Assembly (NCBI GenBank): GCA_903895515.1
Contig: CAITUB010000213.1
Coordinates: 1-32,650 of the forward strand
Direction: 5' to 3'
Source of the DNA: an uncultured Acidimicrobium sp.
Lineage (GTDB): Bacteria; Actinomycetota; Acidimicrobiia; Acidimicrobiales; Ilumatobacteraceae
Length of the DNA stretch: 32,650 nucleotides
Both the position numbers and the translations under genes were made by a program. The notes beneath the pieces were generated by a model, which had not been told where the DNA came from, made no database searches, and was given only the letters and a program-made list of their open reading frames with translations. Positions 15,477 to 22,832 of this stretch are shown piece by piece (the first letter of the stretch is position 1; the number at the start of each line of letters is the position of its first letter).

Positions 15477-16727
15477 ATGAAACCATTGCCTACAAAGGGA
15501 ATCCCTGCCCCGCAGGTATTCGATGAACTGGAATCACTGCGCGCTGGCGATGTTGATTGGCGCAGCGGACGCGTATTTAGTTTGGCGTATTACGCAGGAC
15601 CACAAGCCATTGCTGTAGCCGAAGATGCGTACCGTCGGTTCAGCGGCGAAAATGCACTCAGCACCGATGCATTCCCAAGCCTGAAAATGATGCAATCTGA
15701 CGTGCTGTCGATGGTCGGCCCTTGGCTTGGTGCCGACAAGGACTCTGCTGGGTTCATGACATCTGGTGGCACCGAGAGCATCCTGATGGTCGTCAAGGCA
15801 GCCCGAGACCAGTTCGCCCAGACGGATGGCGTGACCAAGCCAAACATCGTTCTTCCCACATCTGCTCACGCCGCTTTTGAAAAGGCCTGTCACTATTTTG
15901 GAGTCGAATCTCGTCGTGCCGATGTTGGCGACGATTGGCGTGCAGACATCGCTGCAATGGATCGGCTGATTGATGACAACACCGTGATGTTGGTTGCCTC
16001 TGCCCCGCAATATCCCCAAGGCGTCATTGATGATGTCACCGGTATAGCCAAACTCGCCCAACAACACGGAATCAATTGCCATGTTGATGCATGCATGGGC
16101 GGAGTCACACTCGCCTACCTTGAAAAACTTGGCCAACCCATTCCGGCATGGAATTTGCGCGTGCCTGGCGTGACCTCCATTTCAGTTGATCTCCACAAAT
16201 ACGGATATACGTCCAAAGGCGCATCAGTCGTCATGTATCGCAGTAGATCGTTGCGTGCTCATCAAGGTTTCTTCACCGACAACTGGCTTGGCGGAATGTA
16301 CGCATCGTCTGGAATGCTGGGCACGAAATCTGGTGGTTCCATTGCCAGCGCTTGGGCTGTGCTTCGACACCTCGGCGAAGATGGCTACACCGCGCTAACA
16401 CAACAAACCCGCAACGCAACAGTGCAACTTGCCGATCACATCGTTGCTCATCCGCAATTGGTGTTGCGCGCGTACCCCGAATCCACACTTATCTGTTTCG
16501 GTGCAGCAGATCCAACTTTACTCAACGTATTTGCAGTAGCAGATGAGCTGCGTATTCGTGGTTGGTATGTGGACAGGCAAACCCCGCCCGATTCACTGCA
16601 CTGCACGGTAAACGCAATTCATCATGACAAAATTTATGCTTTTGTTACCGACTTAGATGCCAGCATCAACACCGTGCTCAGCACTCGCCTATCTGGAGAC
16701 GTAGGCAGTTACGGCAACCTAGAGTGA
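15477..16727 (+). CDS. sphingosine-1-phosphate-lyase-like PLP decarboxylase
   Basis: A 416-residue group II PLP decarboxylase/S1P-lyase-like protein. Landmarks are FMTSGGTESILMVVKAARD (phosphate-binding and substrate loop, about 98-116), HVDACMGG with the PLP-pairing Asp, and the Schiff-base Lys241 in SVDLHKYGYTSKG. GGMYASSGMLGTKSGG is characteristic of the S1P lyase branch rather than glutamate decarboxylase. It has no membrane anchor, unlike eukaryotic S1P lyase. Likely chemistry is carbon-carbon cleavage of a phosphorylated amino alcohol, or decarboxylation; the true substrate is unknown. AGGACA lies 4-9 nt before the ATG, and CATAAT at 15444-15449 is a -10 candidate. The small gene after it starts 4 bp downstream. 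Confidence 0.85.
   Translation: MKPLPTKGIPAPQVFDELESLRAGDVDWRSGRVFSLAYYAGPQAIAVAEDAYRRFSGENALSTDAFPSLKMMQSDVLSMVGPWLGADKDSAGFMTSGGTESILMVVKAARDQFAQTDGVTKPNIVLPTSAHAAFEKACHYFGVESRRADVGDDWRADIAAMDRLIDDNTVMLVASAPQYPQGVIDDVTGIAKLAQQHGINCHVDACMGGVTLAYLEKLGQPIPAWNLRVPGVTSISVDLHKYGYTSKGASVVMYRSRSLRAHQGFFTDNWLGGMYASSGMLGTKSGGSIASAWAVLRHLGEDGYTALTQQTRNATVQLADHIVAHPQLVLRAYPESTLICFGAADPTLLNVFAVADELRIRGWYVDRQTPPDSLHCTVNAIHHDKIYAFVTDLDASINTVLSTRLSGDVGSYGNLE
16720..16725 (+). promoter_or_regulatory. internal -10 element before the 137-residue protein gene
   Basis: TAGAGT is followed by 6 nt and the ATG at 16732. It overlaps the stop region of the decarboxylase, so the small gene may have its own leaderless transcript. 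Confidence 0.45.
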
Positions 16728-16731
16728 TGCC

Positions 16732-17145
16732 ATGACCGACCAACAACCGAATAACCAAAGTGCCGGTGCTTTTGGTCAACAGCAAGTCAACGAATTGTTC
16801 TCGTTACTTTCTGATTTCAATCCTGTTACCTCTGGAGCTAAAGCTGTCGATCAGGCGAAGCGCACCGTTGAATCGCTGATTGCCGCGATGGAGTTGTTCG
16901 TGCAGTCAATGGACAACATGAACCAAGTTGCATCGCGCGTTAATCGCTTACTCGATGACATTGAGGGTCCGATGCGACAGGTCATGCCTCACGTCAATGG
17001 CGCTTTGGGCGCAGTAAACAAATTGGCTGACATGTCAGGTGCATTGACAGAACTCAGCAAACGATTAGGACCGCTCATGGCGTTCATGCCACAGGGTTCA
17101 AAACCCAAAGAACCAACTACCCCACCTACGCCTGACGCGCACTAA
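16732..17145 (+). CDS. small helical protein of unknown function
   Basis: A 137-residue protein without cysteines or enzyme motifs. Residues 1-20 are polar and Gln/Asn-rich. Residues 38-112 are strongly helical with amphipathic heptad-like spacing (AKRTVESLIAAMELFVQSMDN, NQVASRVNRLLDDIEGPM, VNKLADMSGALTELSKRLGP). The tail is Pro/Thr-rich. The pattern recalls phasin or apolipoprotein-like surface-binding proteins, but I cannot assign a family. It starts 4 bp after the S1P-lyase-like gene stops, so a functional link to that enzyme is plausible. It lies 9 bp from the stop of the convergent MerR gene. Confidence 0.6.
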   Translation: MTDQQPNNQSAGAFGQQQVNELFSLLSDFNPVTSGAKAVDQAKRTVESLIAAMELFVQSMDNMNQVASRVNRLLDDIEGPMRQVMPHVNGALGAVNKLADMSGALTELSKRLGPLMAFMPQGSKPKEPTTPPTPDAH

Positions 17146-17154
17146 CGCTTGCGA

Positions 17155-17616
17155 CTAGAGCGCGATGTCAAGTGCTGCGACCACGCGTTGAACAGGCGCA
17201 CTTGCCTTTTCCATACGCACGATTTGTGAATCAACTTGATCTTTCACTCCAGACAGCGGCAACACATTCAACACACCTTGCCCGTTGCGCATGACGTCTA
17301 CGAGCTGATCACCCTGACACAACACAACCGATTGACCGCTGATCACGATATGTGCCGCAGTGATTTCGGTATCGACGTGACTGCGAAGGTAATTAAACAC
17401 TTCGCGAACTGATTCAAGTTTGATTCCGGCATCCAGCAAGCTTTTGATCACACGAAGTTCGAGTAAGTCGCGGTAGCTGTACACACGGCGCGAACCGCTT
17501 CCCGTCGCGTCGCAACCAGATGGACGAACCAAATTGGTACGCGCCCAATAATCCAATTGGCGATACGAGATACCGACTACTTCAGCTGCTTGAGTGCCGC
17601 TAAATCCCTGATGCAT
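17155..17616 (-). CDS. MerR-family regulator (Rv1830-like)
   Basis: A 153-residue MerR-type regulator. The winged helix is FSGTQAAEVVGISYRQLDYW followed by ARTNLVRPSG and SRRVYSYRDLLELRVIKSL (about 5-62), with the RxYSYRDL wing typical of the family. A dimerisation helix follows (GIKLESVREVFNYLRSHVD). The C-terminal part (QSVVLCQGDQLVDVMRNGQG, VLNVLP) is not a metal or drug sensor. It closes the same gene order as Mycobacterium Rv1827 (FHA), Rv1828 (MerR), Rv1829 (DUF151), Rv1830 (MerR). The ATG is 6 nt after TAGCCT, so it may be transcribed independently as a leaderless message, although it lies 32 bp after the DUF151 gene. Confidence 0.88.
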   Translation of the reverse strand: MHQGFSGTQAAEVVGISYRQLDYWARTNLVRPSGCDATGSGSRRVYSYRDLLELRVIKSLLDAGIKLESVREVFNYLRSHVDTEITAAHIVISGQSVVLCQGDQLVDVMRNGQGVLNVLPLSGVKDQVDSQIVRMEKASAPVQRVVAALDIAL

Positions 17617-17622
17617 GAGGTC

Positions 17623-17628
17623 AGGCTA
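17623..17628 (-). promoter_or_regulatory. -10 element of leaderless MerR gene
   Basis: On the minus strand TAGCCT is followed by 6 nt and the ATG. Confidence 0.5.
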
Positions 17629-17648
17629 CGGGCGCTTTGGGGGTTTGA

Positions 17649-18146
17649 CTAACCCTGAAAATCCTCTGGATTGATTGAGTTGATGAACTCGCGGAAATCA
17701 TCGAGAATCTCTTCCTCATCCGACTCATCGGCCGTAACAGCCGACTTCCCGACCTTGTCCATCAAATCAGATTCAACAAATACGGGTACCTCAGCACGGA
17801 CAGCTAGCGCGATGGCATCAGACGGACGAGCCGAGATGACCTTCTCAACACCGTCAACAGCGATATGAATATTGGCGAAATAGGTGTGCTCTTGCACGTC
17901 GGTAACCACGACCATCACCACTTCCCCACCCATTTCTGCGATGGTATTCAACATCAAATCGTGCGTCAGTGGCCTATCTGGCACTACACCGCTCAGGGCA
18001 ACAGAAATAGATGAGGCTTCGGCTTCACCGATGTAAATGGGAATGACTCGGCGGGCTTCGTCAATTTCGCGAATCAGCATGACCGGGATGTTGGATGGAA
18101 CCTCGACGCGAATGCCCTCGAGTTCTGCTGCAAGTCTTTTCGTCAT
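17649..18146 (-). CDS. bifunctional nuclease domain protein (DUF151/BFN)
   Basis: A 165-residue protein with the DUF151 fold: VMLIREIDEARRVIPIYIGEAEASSI (two segments, about 22-48), RPLTHDLMLNTIAEMGG, and RPSDAIALAVRAEVPVFV (about 107-124) are the conserved blocks. The C-terminus is acidic (ESDEEEILDDFREFINSINPEDF). Members have been described as nucleases with combined RNase and DNase activity in plants; the bacterial role is less clear. It lies between two MerR genes as in Rv1828-Rv1830. AAGGTGA precedes the ATG by 7 nt, a normal Shine-Dalgarno, and the gap to the upstream MerR gene is 25 bp, so it is probably co-transcribed with it. Confidence 0.9.
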   Translation of the reverse strand: MTKRLAAELEGIRVEVPSNIPVMLIREIDEARRVIPIYIGEAEASSISVALSGVVPDRPLTHDLMLNTIAEMGGEVVMVVVTDVQEHTYFANIHIAVDGVEKVISARPSDAIALAVRAEVPVFVESDLMDKVGKSAVTADESDEEEILDDFREFINSINPEDFQG

Positions 18147-18171
18147 GACGCAATCACCTTATTGCCTGTAA

Positions 18172-18945
18172 CTAGCGATTACCACGGAACGACCGAGCGG
18201 CCACTTCAACCAGAGTCGAACGAAGTTGTTCACCAAGTTCGATCAAGTCATCCAGCATGTCTTCTGCCTGCGCCTTAGACGAAGGATTCTTCTGCATGAA
18301 ATACGGTTTGATTCTTCCTTCGTACAGTGAAACTTCAGATTCTGCAGATTGCTTCCAGCGCTTCAAGTTGCGAACGTCGATACCAAGTTCGGAAAACTTG
18401 CTGATGATTTCCAAAATCTCGCGGTCGAGTGGCGAATACATTTCCAGCTCGCCAACTTTGCGCGGCGACACTAGGCCAGCAGTGATGATCTCTTTGAGCA
18501 ACTTCTCGTCCATGTCAATTGCATTCAGCAACTCGCCACGATCGATTGACAATGTGTCATCTCGAGTTGCGCGCGACTTATGTGGAGCCAATGGCGCTGA
18601 AGATAATTTCTTCGCTGCAGCGGGATGAGTTCCTTGATGAACTATTCCACGAACGCCAGTTGGATCGGTGTCATCGTACGGACGCACCATGCCATCGCTC
18701 GTGTCACTATCGAGACGTGTGCGTATGACTTTCAACGGCAAGTAATTTTCGCGTTGCTCGCGCAGGATGAATCGCAGTCGATCAACTTCTGAGTTACTGA
18801 ACTTGCGATAACCCGATGGCGTACGCTCTGGCTCAATGAGACCCTGGCTTTCAAGAAACCGAATCTTTGAAATCGTTACGTCAGGAAACTCATCAAGGAG
18901 TAACCCAAGAACTTCACCGATGGATTTGTAGTTCTTCTCATCCAT
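18172..18945 (-). CDS. ftsR: MerR-family regulator, FtsR-like (Rv1828 homologue)
   Basis: About 257 residues. The N-terminal winged helix is KSIGEVLGLLLDEFPDVTIS followed by KIRFLESQGLIEPERTPSGYRKFS (6-50). A second, C-terminal half (RGELLNAIDMDEKLLKEIIT, VSPRKVGELEMYSPLDREIL) looks like a second MerR-like helical domain, as in Rv1828 and Corynebacterium FtsR, which activates ftsZ. The linker (about 80-140) is Ser/Ala-rich and variable. Start: ATG at 18945 gives MDEKNYKS and overlaps the FHA stop by 8 bp; the frame extends upstream to 18987 but that would lie deep in the FHA gene. The gene name is given by homology and synteny; control of ftsZ here is inference. Confidence 0.82.
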   Translation of the reverse strand: MDEKNYKSIGEVLGLLLDEFPDVTISKIRFLESQGLIEPERTPSGYRKFSNSEVDRLRFILREQRENYLPLKVIRTRLDSDTSDGMVRPYDDTDPTGVRGIVHQGTHPAAAKKLSSAPLAPHKSRATRDDTLSIDRGELLNAIDMDEKLLKEIITAGLVSPRKVGELEMYSPLDREILEIISKFSELGIDVRNLKRWKQSAESEVSLYEGRIKPYFMQKNPSSKAQAEDMLDDLIELGEQLRSTLVEVAARSFRGNR

Positions 18946-19411
18946 TGAAGAACACCATGCGATATTTGCCAACTTGCAATTCGTCACCTTGCTCTAATGC
19001 AAAGTCATCAATGCGCATCTGATTGACATACGTGCCATTGAGCGACCCCAAATCGCGGACCACATAGCGTCCATTTTCATGCACCACCTCGGCATGGCGA
19101 CGCGACACCGTCACATCATCAAGACAAATCGAGCTATCCGGATGACGACCAATAGTTGTTAGGCCTTCAACGACATAACGATTGCCGCTCTGTGCACCTG
19201 AACGAATGACGAGCAGACCTTTACCTGAATGCAACTCTGCACTTGACAGTGAGACATTGTCCGCATCACCAGGTGCATCTTGCAGTGGATCAACTTTTGC
19301 TAGAACGATGGTTCGTTCATCTGGTAAATCGAGCACCGAACCGCACGCTGAACAGAATCCCGATTGTGGCGGGTTGCGATGACCGCAACTATTACAAAAC
19401 ACGTACGACAT
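18938..19411 (-). CDS. FHA-domain protein with N-terminal zinc ribbon (GarA-like)
   Basis: About 157 residues. The N-terminus is a zinc ribbon: FCNSCGHRNPPQSGFCSACG with Cys6, Cys9, Cys20, Cys23. A single Thr in DERTIVL (Thr34) sits where GarA carries its kinase-phosphorylated ETT motif. The FHA domain (about 70-155) has GRHPDSSICLDDVTVSRRHA and DLGSLNGTYVN, matching GarA closely. GarA regulates 2-oxoglutarate enzymes according to its phosphorylation state. Mycobacterial GarA lacks the zinc ribbon. Start at 19411 is supported by TACGGT 6 nt upstream and by the pgsA stop 4 bp earlier; a frame extending to 19465 would overlap pgsA. It overlaps the next MerR gene by 8 bp. Confidence 0.85.
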   Translation of the reverse strand: MSYVFCNSCGHRNPPQSGFCSACGSVLDLPDERTIVLAKVDPLQDAPGDADNVSLSSAELHSGKGLLVIRSGAQSGNRYVVEGLTTIGRHPDSSICLDDVTVSRRHAEVVHENGRYVVRDLGSLNGTYVNQMRIDDFALEQGDELQVGKYRMVFFNG

Positions 19412-19415
19412 ACCC

Positions 19416-20015
19416 CTACCGTAGCCTTTTGGCGGCTCTCCCCTTCCGAAGATTGGTCCGCACAAGCGGCACGTACGTCACCGCGGTGTAATACGACAGA
19501 GCCAAACCCGGAATAGCGCATAGCCAGCCCACTACCCGACCAAAATCGGCCGTGATGTGCGAACTTCCTGCGAGCAACAAAAACGGAACCGCCATCATCA
19601 ACAAAAACGTATACCACTTGCCGTTGTTGCTAACCGGAAAGCGCTCCATTCCCAACAACGTGGCACCCACCATCATCGCGCCAACGACTACTTCGCGAAC
19701 CAAGATGGCGATACAGAACCATCGTGGCACCGCGCCGTCGATCAACACGCTGATCGCGCTCACCACAAACAACAACCGATCTACCGTTGGATCGAAAACT
19801 GCACCAAATGGTGAAACCTGATTGAACTTCCTCGCAAACCAACCGTCAACCCAGTCGGTCATTCCCAGCACGCCAAGCAACAGAGCCGCACCAGCACGTT
19901 CGTCCTTGGCAAAGAGCATGTACAGAAACACAGGAAGCACACACAAACGCGCCAAAGTGATGAAGTTGGGGACGCTTAACATCCCTGACCACATTGACTC
20001 CTGGTTGTCATCCAC
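19416..20015 (-). CDS. pgsA: CDP-alcohol phosphatidyltransferase, PgsA-like
   Basis: About 199 residues. The full CDP-alcohol phosphotransferase motif DxxDGxxARxxxxxxxxGxxxDxxxD is present (TDWVDGWFARKFNQVSPFGA then VFDPTVD, about residues 53-79 from the GTG start), including the catalytic last Asp. Several membrane helices surround it. It probably makes phosphatidylglycerophosphate from CDP-diacylglycerol and glycerol 3-phosphate, although phosphatidylinositol-phosphate synthase relatives share the motif. Start: GTG at 20015 lies 6 nt after TATTGT; ATGs at 19994 and 19982 are alternatives, and the frame also extends to a TTG at 20030. It heads the block leading to the FHA and MerR genes. Confidence 0.86.
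   Translation of the reverse strand: MDDNQESMWSGMLSVPNFITLARLCVLPVFLYMLFAKDERAGAALLLGVLGMTDWVDGWFARKFNQVSPFGAVFDPTVDRLLFVVSAISVLIDGAVPRWFCIAILVREVVVGAMMVGATLLGMERFPVSNNGKWYTFLLMMAVPFLLLAGSSHITADFGRVVGWLCAIPGLALSYYTAVTYVPLVRTNLRKGRAAKRLR
19418..19423 (-). promoter_or_regulatory. -10 element of leaderless FHA gene
   Basis: On the minus strand TACGGT is followed by 6 nt and the ATG. It lies across the pgsA stop codon, so it is an internal promoter. Confidence 0.45.
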
Positions 20016-20021
20016 ACAGCG

Positions 20022-20027
20022 ACAATA
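20022..20027 (-). promoter_or_regulatory. -10 element of leaderless pgsA
   Basis: On the minus strand TATTGT is followed by 6 nt and GTG at 20015. The divergent HIT-gene promoter overlaps its upstream zone. Confidence 0.5.
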
Positions 20028-20040
20028 CAAGGAATCGTTG

Positions 20041-20046
20041 TACTGT
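20041..20046 (+). promoter_or_regulatory. -10 element of the HIT gene
   Basis: TACTGT is followed by 7 nt and the ATG at 20054, consistent with a leaderless transcript. Confidence 0.45.
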
Positions 20047-20053
20047 TAAAGCG

Positions 20054-20449
20054 ATGGCTTCAATATTTACTCGCATCATTGCAGGCGAATTGCCCGGCAC
20101 ATTCGTGTACACCGACGATGTGTGCGTTGCTTTTATGACCATTAACCCCATTTCGCGTGGACACCTCCTTGTTGTTCCACGTGTTGAAATAGATCAATGG
20201 ACAGATTTGCCAGATGACATCTCTCAACATTGCTTTGCCGTTGCCAAGCAAATTGCCAAGGCACAGAAGCAGGTTCTTCACTGTGATCGTGTTGCGTTGA
20301 TCATCGCTGGATTCGAAGTGCCACACTGCCACCTGCATGTCATTCCTGCCACGACAATTGCCGATGTGTCATTTGATAACGCAGCCGCAAGTGTTGACTT
20401 CAGCGATCTTGCTGCAGTCGCTGCAAGCATTACTGCGGCACTCGTCTAG
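20054..20449 (+). CDS. HIT-family nucleotide hydrolase
   Basis: A 131-residue histidine-triad protein. The triad is VPHCHLHVIP with His91, His93 and His95, and the N-terminal FTRIIAGELPGTFVYTDD plus NPISRGHLLVVPR are standard Hint-branch features. Hint proteins hydrolyse AMP-N-linked conjugates such as aminoacyl adenylates; the exact substrate is not known. The start at 20054 is used because it matches the family N-terminus and the TACTGT hexamer; the open frame runs on upstream without support. It is divergent from pgsA and its stop overlaps the stop of the convergent YedK gene by 4 bp. Confidence 0.92.
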   Translation: MASIFTRIIAGELPGTFVYTDDVCVAFMTINPISRGHLLVVPRVEIDQWTDLPDDISQHCFAVAKQIAKAQKQVLHCDRVALIIAGFEVPHCHLHVIPATTIADVSFDNAAASVDFSDLAAVAASITAALV

Positions 20450-21165
20450 AACAAGGTTTCGGGCGTCTCCTCTGGCAGCGTGATCGCATCGAGCAGATGC
20501 GAGCCATGATTTCGCGCATTGTTCACATCTGTTGATACAGGAACGTAGTCAACTGCAGCATCTGGAATTCCGTTTGCTAGATGCAATGGCGCAACGACAT
20601 CGTCTGACAGCCACTGCGAAATTCCATCCTTTGTCAGCAATACAGGCATCCTGTTATGAACCTGAGATACCCGTTCGTTGGCCTCGGTAGTTAAGGCCAC
20701 GCAGGTATTGAGTTCGTTGCCCTCACTGTCACGCCACGTTGACCACAGTGATGCAACAGCAAAATGGGATTCGTGGTCGTAACCGGAACCAACTCCCGGG
20801 AAAAAGGCGAACGGTTGCTTCATTGGCTTACCAGCAACCTTCATCGGCTTCCATTCGTAATAGGCATTCATTGGCATCACACAACGATGTCTGCTGATGA
20901 GATTCCGAAAGGATGGTTTCTCCGCAACAGATTCTGATCTTGCATTAATCAAACTTGCGGCCCGCGAAACATCCTTCGCCCACACGGGTACTAGCCCCCA
21001 CGACATCACGTCAAGCCGTACCACTCCGTCAATAGCGCGTAACACGAATACATCACTGGTCGGCGAAATGTTGAAATTGAGCGCAAGATGTCTTTCGCTA
21101 TCTACAGCTGAGAAAGCATGTGCTATTTCCTGCGCACCAGTTTTGCGCACGTATCTTCCACACAT
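20446..21165 (-). CDS. yedK: SOS-response-associated peptidase-fold protein YedK/HMCES
   Basis: A 239-residue SRAP protein. It has the catalytic Cys2 immediately after the initiator Met (MCGRYV), Asn74 and Arg76 in LINARSE, Glu104 in YYEWK and His170 in VHNRMPVLL, the full active-site set. HMCES/YedK proteins form a thiazolidine crosslink through Cys2 to abasic sites in single-stranded DNA and protect them until repair. The start is therefore certain, as Cys2 must be exposed after Met removal. It lies 6 bp downstream of the DUF554 gene on the same strand, so it is probably co-transcribed with it. No SOS box is obvious near that operon's start. Confidence 0.93.
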   Translation of the reverse strand: MCGRYVRKTGAQEIAHAFSAVDSERHLALNFNISPTSDVFVLRAIDGVVRLDVMSWGLVPVWAKDVSRAASLINARSESVAEKPSFRNLISRHRCVMPMNAYYEWKPMKVAGKPMKQPFAFFPGVGSGYDHESHFAVASLWSTWRDSEGNELNTCVALTTEANERVSQVHNRMPVLLTKDGISQWLSDDVVAPLHLANGIPDAAVDYVPVSTDVNNARNHGSHLLDAITLPEETPETLF

Positions 21166-21171
21166 GTTTGA

Positions 21172-21882
21172 CTATCTCAACAATCCTGTACTGTCTGCGA
21201 AAAGTTTCACCAAAATTGGGGTGATGATCAGGCCAGGAAGCAGTGATCCCAGACGAATCTTCTTAATCTCAAGCAGGTTGAGACCAATAGCCATAACTGC
21301 CAAACCACCAGTGGCAAATAACTCAATTCGCATTCGATCATTCAGCAATGAATCCAAACGAGTGCCAAACAGTGTCAACGTTCCTTGCACGATAAATACG
21401 CTGACAGCACTAAAGAGCACGCCAACACCATGGATTGCTCCGAAAATGACGCTCATGAAACCATCAAGGGTTCCCTTAATGATGTACAGCTGTGGTGTAG
21501 CACCTGATGCATCTTGAATTGCTCCAAGAATCGTTAACGGACCGATGCAGAACAATAATGATGCAGTCACGAAACCGGAAATGAACGGACCAGGATCTTG
21601 GCGCTTTGCAAAGCGCTGGCGAATTATTTCGCCAATGCCCTCGAGCCGATCTTCGATACGCAGAACCTCACCGATGACAGCGCCGAACACCATTCCGAGA
21701 AGTGGAAACACCATGTTGTGAGTTTTGAGCAAGTCGCTCAGTCCTAAACCAATCGTGAGCATTCCAATAACTTGAACAACAATGGTGCGTACTCGTTCGG
21801 GAATTTTGTCGCCCATTGCAATACCAACCGTGCCACCAACAACCACTGTGGCAGTATTAATCAATGTTCCGAGCCCAATCAC
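21172..21882 (-). CDS. DUF554 family membrane protein
   Basis: A 236-residue integral membrane protein with about seven helices. Conserved DUF554 features are GTLINTATVVVGGTVGIAMG at the N-terminus, FGAVIGEVLRIEDRLE, and FVTASLLFCIGPLTILGAIQ (about 104-123). Homologues (YdfK-type) are of unknown function; a transport role has been suggested from the fold. The start is GTG, directly preceded by GGAGGT with no spacer, an impossible Shine-Dalgarno position; TAGCGT 6 nt upstream explains it better as leaderless. It is divergent from the EamA transporter, 13 bp between start codons. Confidence 0.9.
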   Translation of the reverse strand: MIGLGTLINTATVVVGGTVGIAMGDKIPERVRTIVVQVIGMLTIGLGLSDLLKTHNMVFPLLGMVFGAVIGEVLRIEDRLEGIGEIIRQRFAKRQDPGPFISGFVTASLLFCIGPLTILGAIQDASGATPQLYIIKGTLDGFMSVIFGAIHGVGVLFSAVSVFIVQGTLTLFGTRLDSLLNDRMRIELFATGGLAVMAIGLNLLEIKKIRLGSLLPGLIITPILVKLFADSTGLLR

Positions 21883-21888
21883 ACCTCC

Positions 21889-21894
21889 ACGCTA
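21889..21894 (-). promoter_or_regulatory. -10 element of leaderless DUF554 gene
   Basis: On the minus strand TAGCGT is followed by GGAGGT and the GTG start. The GGAGGT would not be in the mature transcript if transcription starts at the GTG. Confidence 0.5.
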
Positions 21895-21895
21895 T

Positions 21896-22729
21896 ATGAC
21901 GTTGTTGTTTGCGCTCACTGCCGCCATGTTCTACGGGGTTGCTGACTATTCGGGAAGCCGCGGAGCTCGTTTAGCGAATTCGGCTGCGATCACATTCACG
22001 GGTCAAGCCGCAGCACTGGTGATCATTTCTGCGTACCTGTTGCTCTTCCGGTCATCTCCTCCACCATTAGAAAGCTGGCTGTGGACGGCTGGAGGTGGAT
22101 TCGGTGGAGCCATTGCCCTCGTGGCGTTTTATCAAGCAATGTCGAAAGGTTCGATGACCGTCATTGCACCGATTACGGCGGTCATTGGTTTATCGGTTCC
22201 TGTTATTGCAGGATTCATTCAGGGTGAACGTCCAGAACCACTTGCGTGGTTTGGTATTGCACTCGCAGTGGTTGCGGTCGCTCTTGTTGGAGATGTGCTT
22301 GACAAACATGATCTGCCTACTTCAATCGATGCAATTTGGTTGGCGATTGCCGCAGGTTTTGGATTCGGCATGATCTTCGTCTGCATGGCCAATGCAAGTC
22401 ATGATCATGGAATTTGGCCACTATTTGGACAGCGCATTGTCAGCGTTCCAACTGTTGCAGCTATTGCGTTATTTCAAACCCGAAGAATTTCTGTTCCGAA
22501 AAAGGCGATCGGTTTTGCACTGGCTGCTGGCATTCTCGATACGTCAGCAAATGGTCTGTACTTGCTTGCGACTCACACGGGGATGATGTCGATTGTTTCT
22601 GTCATCGTTGCGCTGTACCCCGTGTCAACCGTTGTACTGGCGATGACGATTGATCACGAGCGTTTACACAAATCGCAAGCTGTGGGAATGGTTCTTGCTG
22701 CCGCATCGCTTGTAATGGTGAGTGTCTAA
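21896..22729 (+). CDS. EamA/DMT-superfamily transporter
   Basis: About 277 residues with roughly ten membrane helices in two EamA repeats. The first runs from LLFALTAAMFYGVADYSGSR to VVAVALVGDVL (about 3-137). The second starts at AIWLAIAAGFGFGMIFVCMA and ends with QAVGMVLAAASLVMVSV. Gly-rich helices and the charged loop between repeats (DKHDLPTSID) fit the drug/metabolite exporters. The transported compound is unknown. The ATG at 21896 begins the first helix; the longer frame from 21782 would run antisense through DUF554 and lacks a membrane start. No Shine-Dalgarno or TANNNT at the usual distance is visible, so initiation is unexplained. Confidence 0.85.
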   Translation: MTLLFALTAAMFYGVADYSGSRGARLANSAAITFTGQAAALVIISAYLLLFRSSPPPLESWLWTAGGGFGGAIALVAFYQAMSKGSMTVIAPITAVIGLSVPVIAGFIQGERPEPLAWFGIALAVVAVALVGDVLDKHDLPTSIDAIWLAIAAGFGFGMIFVCMANASHDHGIWPLFGQRIVSVPTVAAIALFQTRRISVPKKAIGFALAAGILDTSANGLYLLATHTGMMSIVSVIVALYPVSTVVLAMTIDHERLHKSQAVGMVLAAASLVMVSV

Positions 22730-22741
22730 CCAGTACAAATC

Positions 22742-22819
22742 TGGTCGGGCTGGCGGGATTTGAACCCACGACCTCTTGTCCCCCAGACAAGCGCGCTAAC
22801 CAAGCTGCGCTACAGCCCG
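22742..22819 (-). tRNA. tRNA-Pro (anticodon GGG)
   Basis: On the minus strand the acceptor stem CGGGCTG pairs perfectly with CAGCCCG, followed by A and an encoded CCA (22744-22742). The anticodon arm is CTTGT-CTGGGGG-ACAAG, giving anticodon GGG, which reads CCC and CCU proline codons. The T arm contains GGTTCAAATCC. Length with CCA is 78 nt. It begins 13 nt after the stop of the zinc-ribbon gene on the same strand. Confidence 0.97.
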
Positions 22820-22832
22820 TATGGAGCCGAGC

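Noticed and set aside
19412..19465. Upstream extension of the FHA protein
   Set aside because: It overlaps pgsA in another frame; the zinc ribbon begins right after the ATG at 19411.
21782..21895. Upstream extension of the EamA transporter
   Set aside because: It runs antisense through the DUF554 gene, is not hydrophobic and does not match EamA N-termini.
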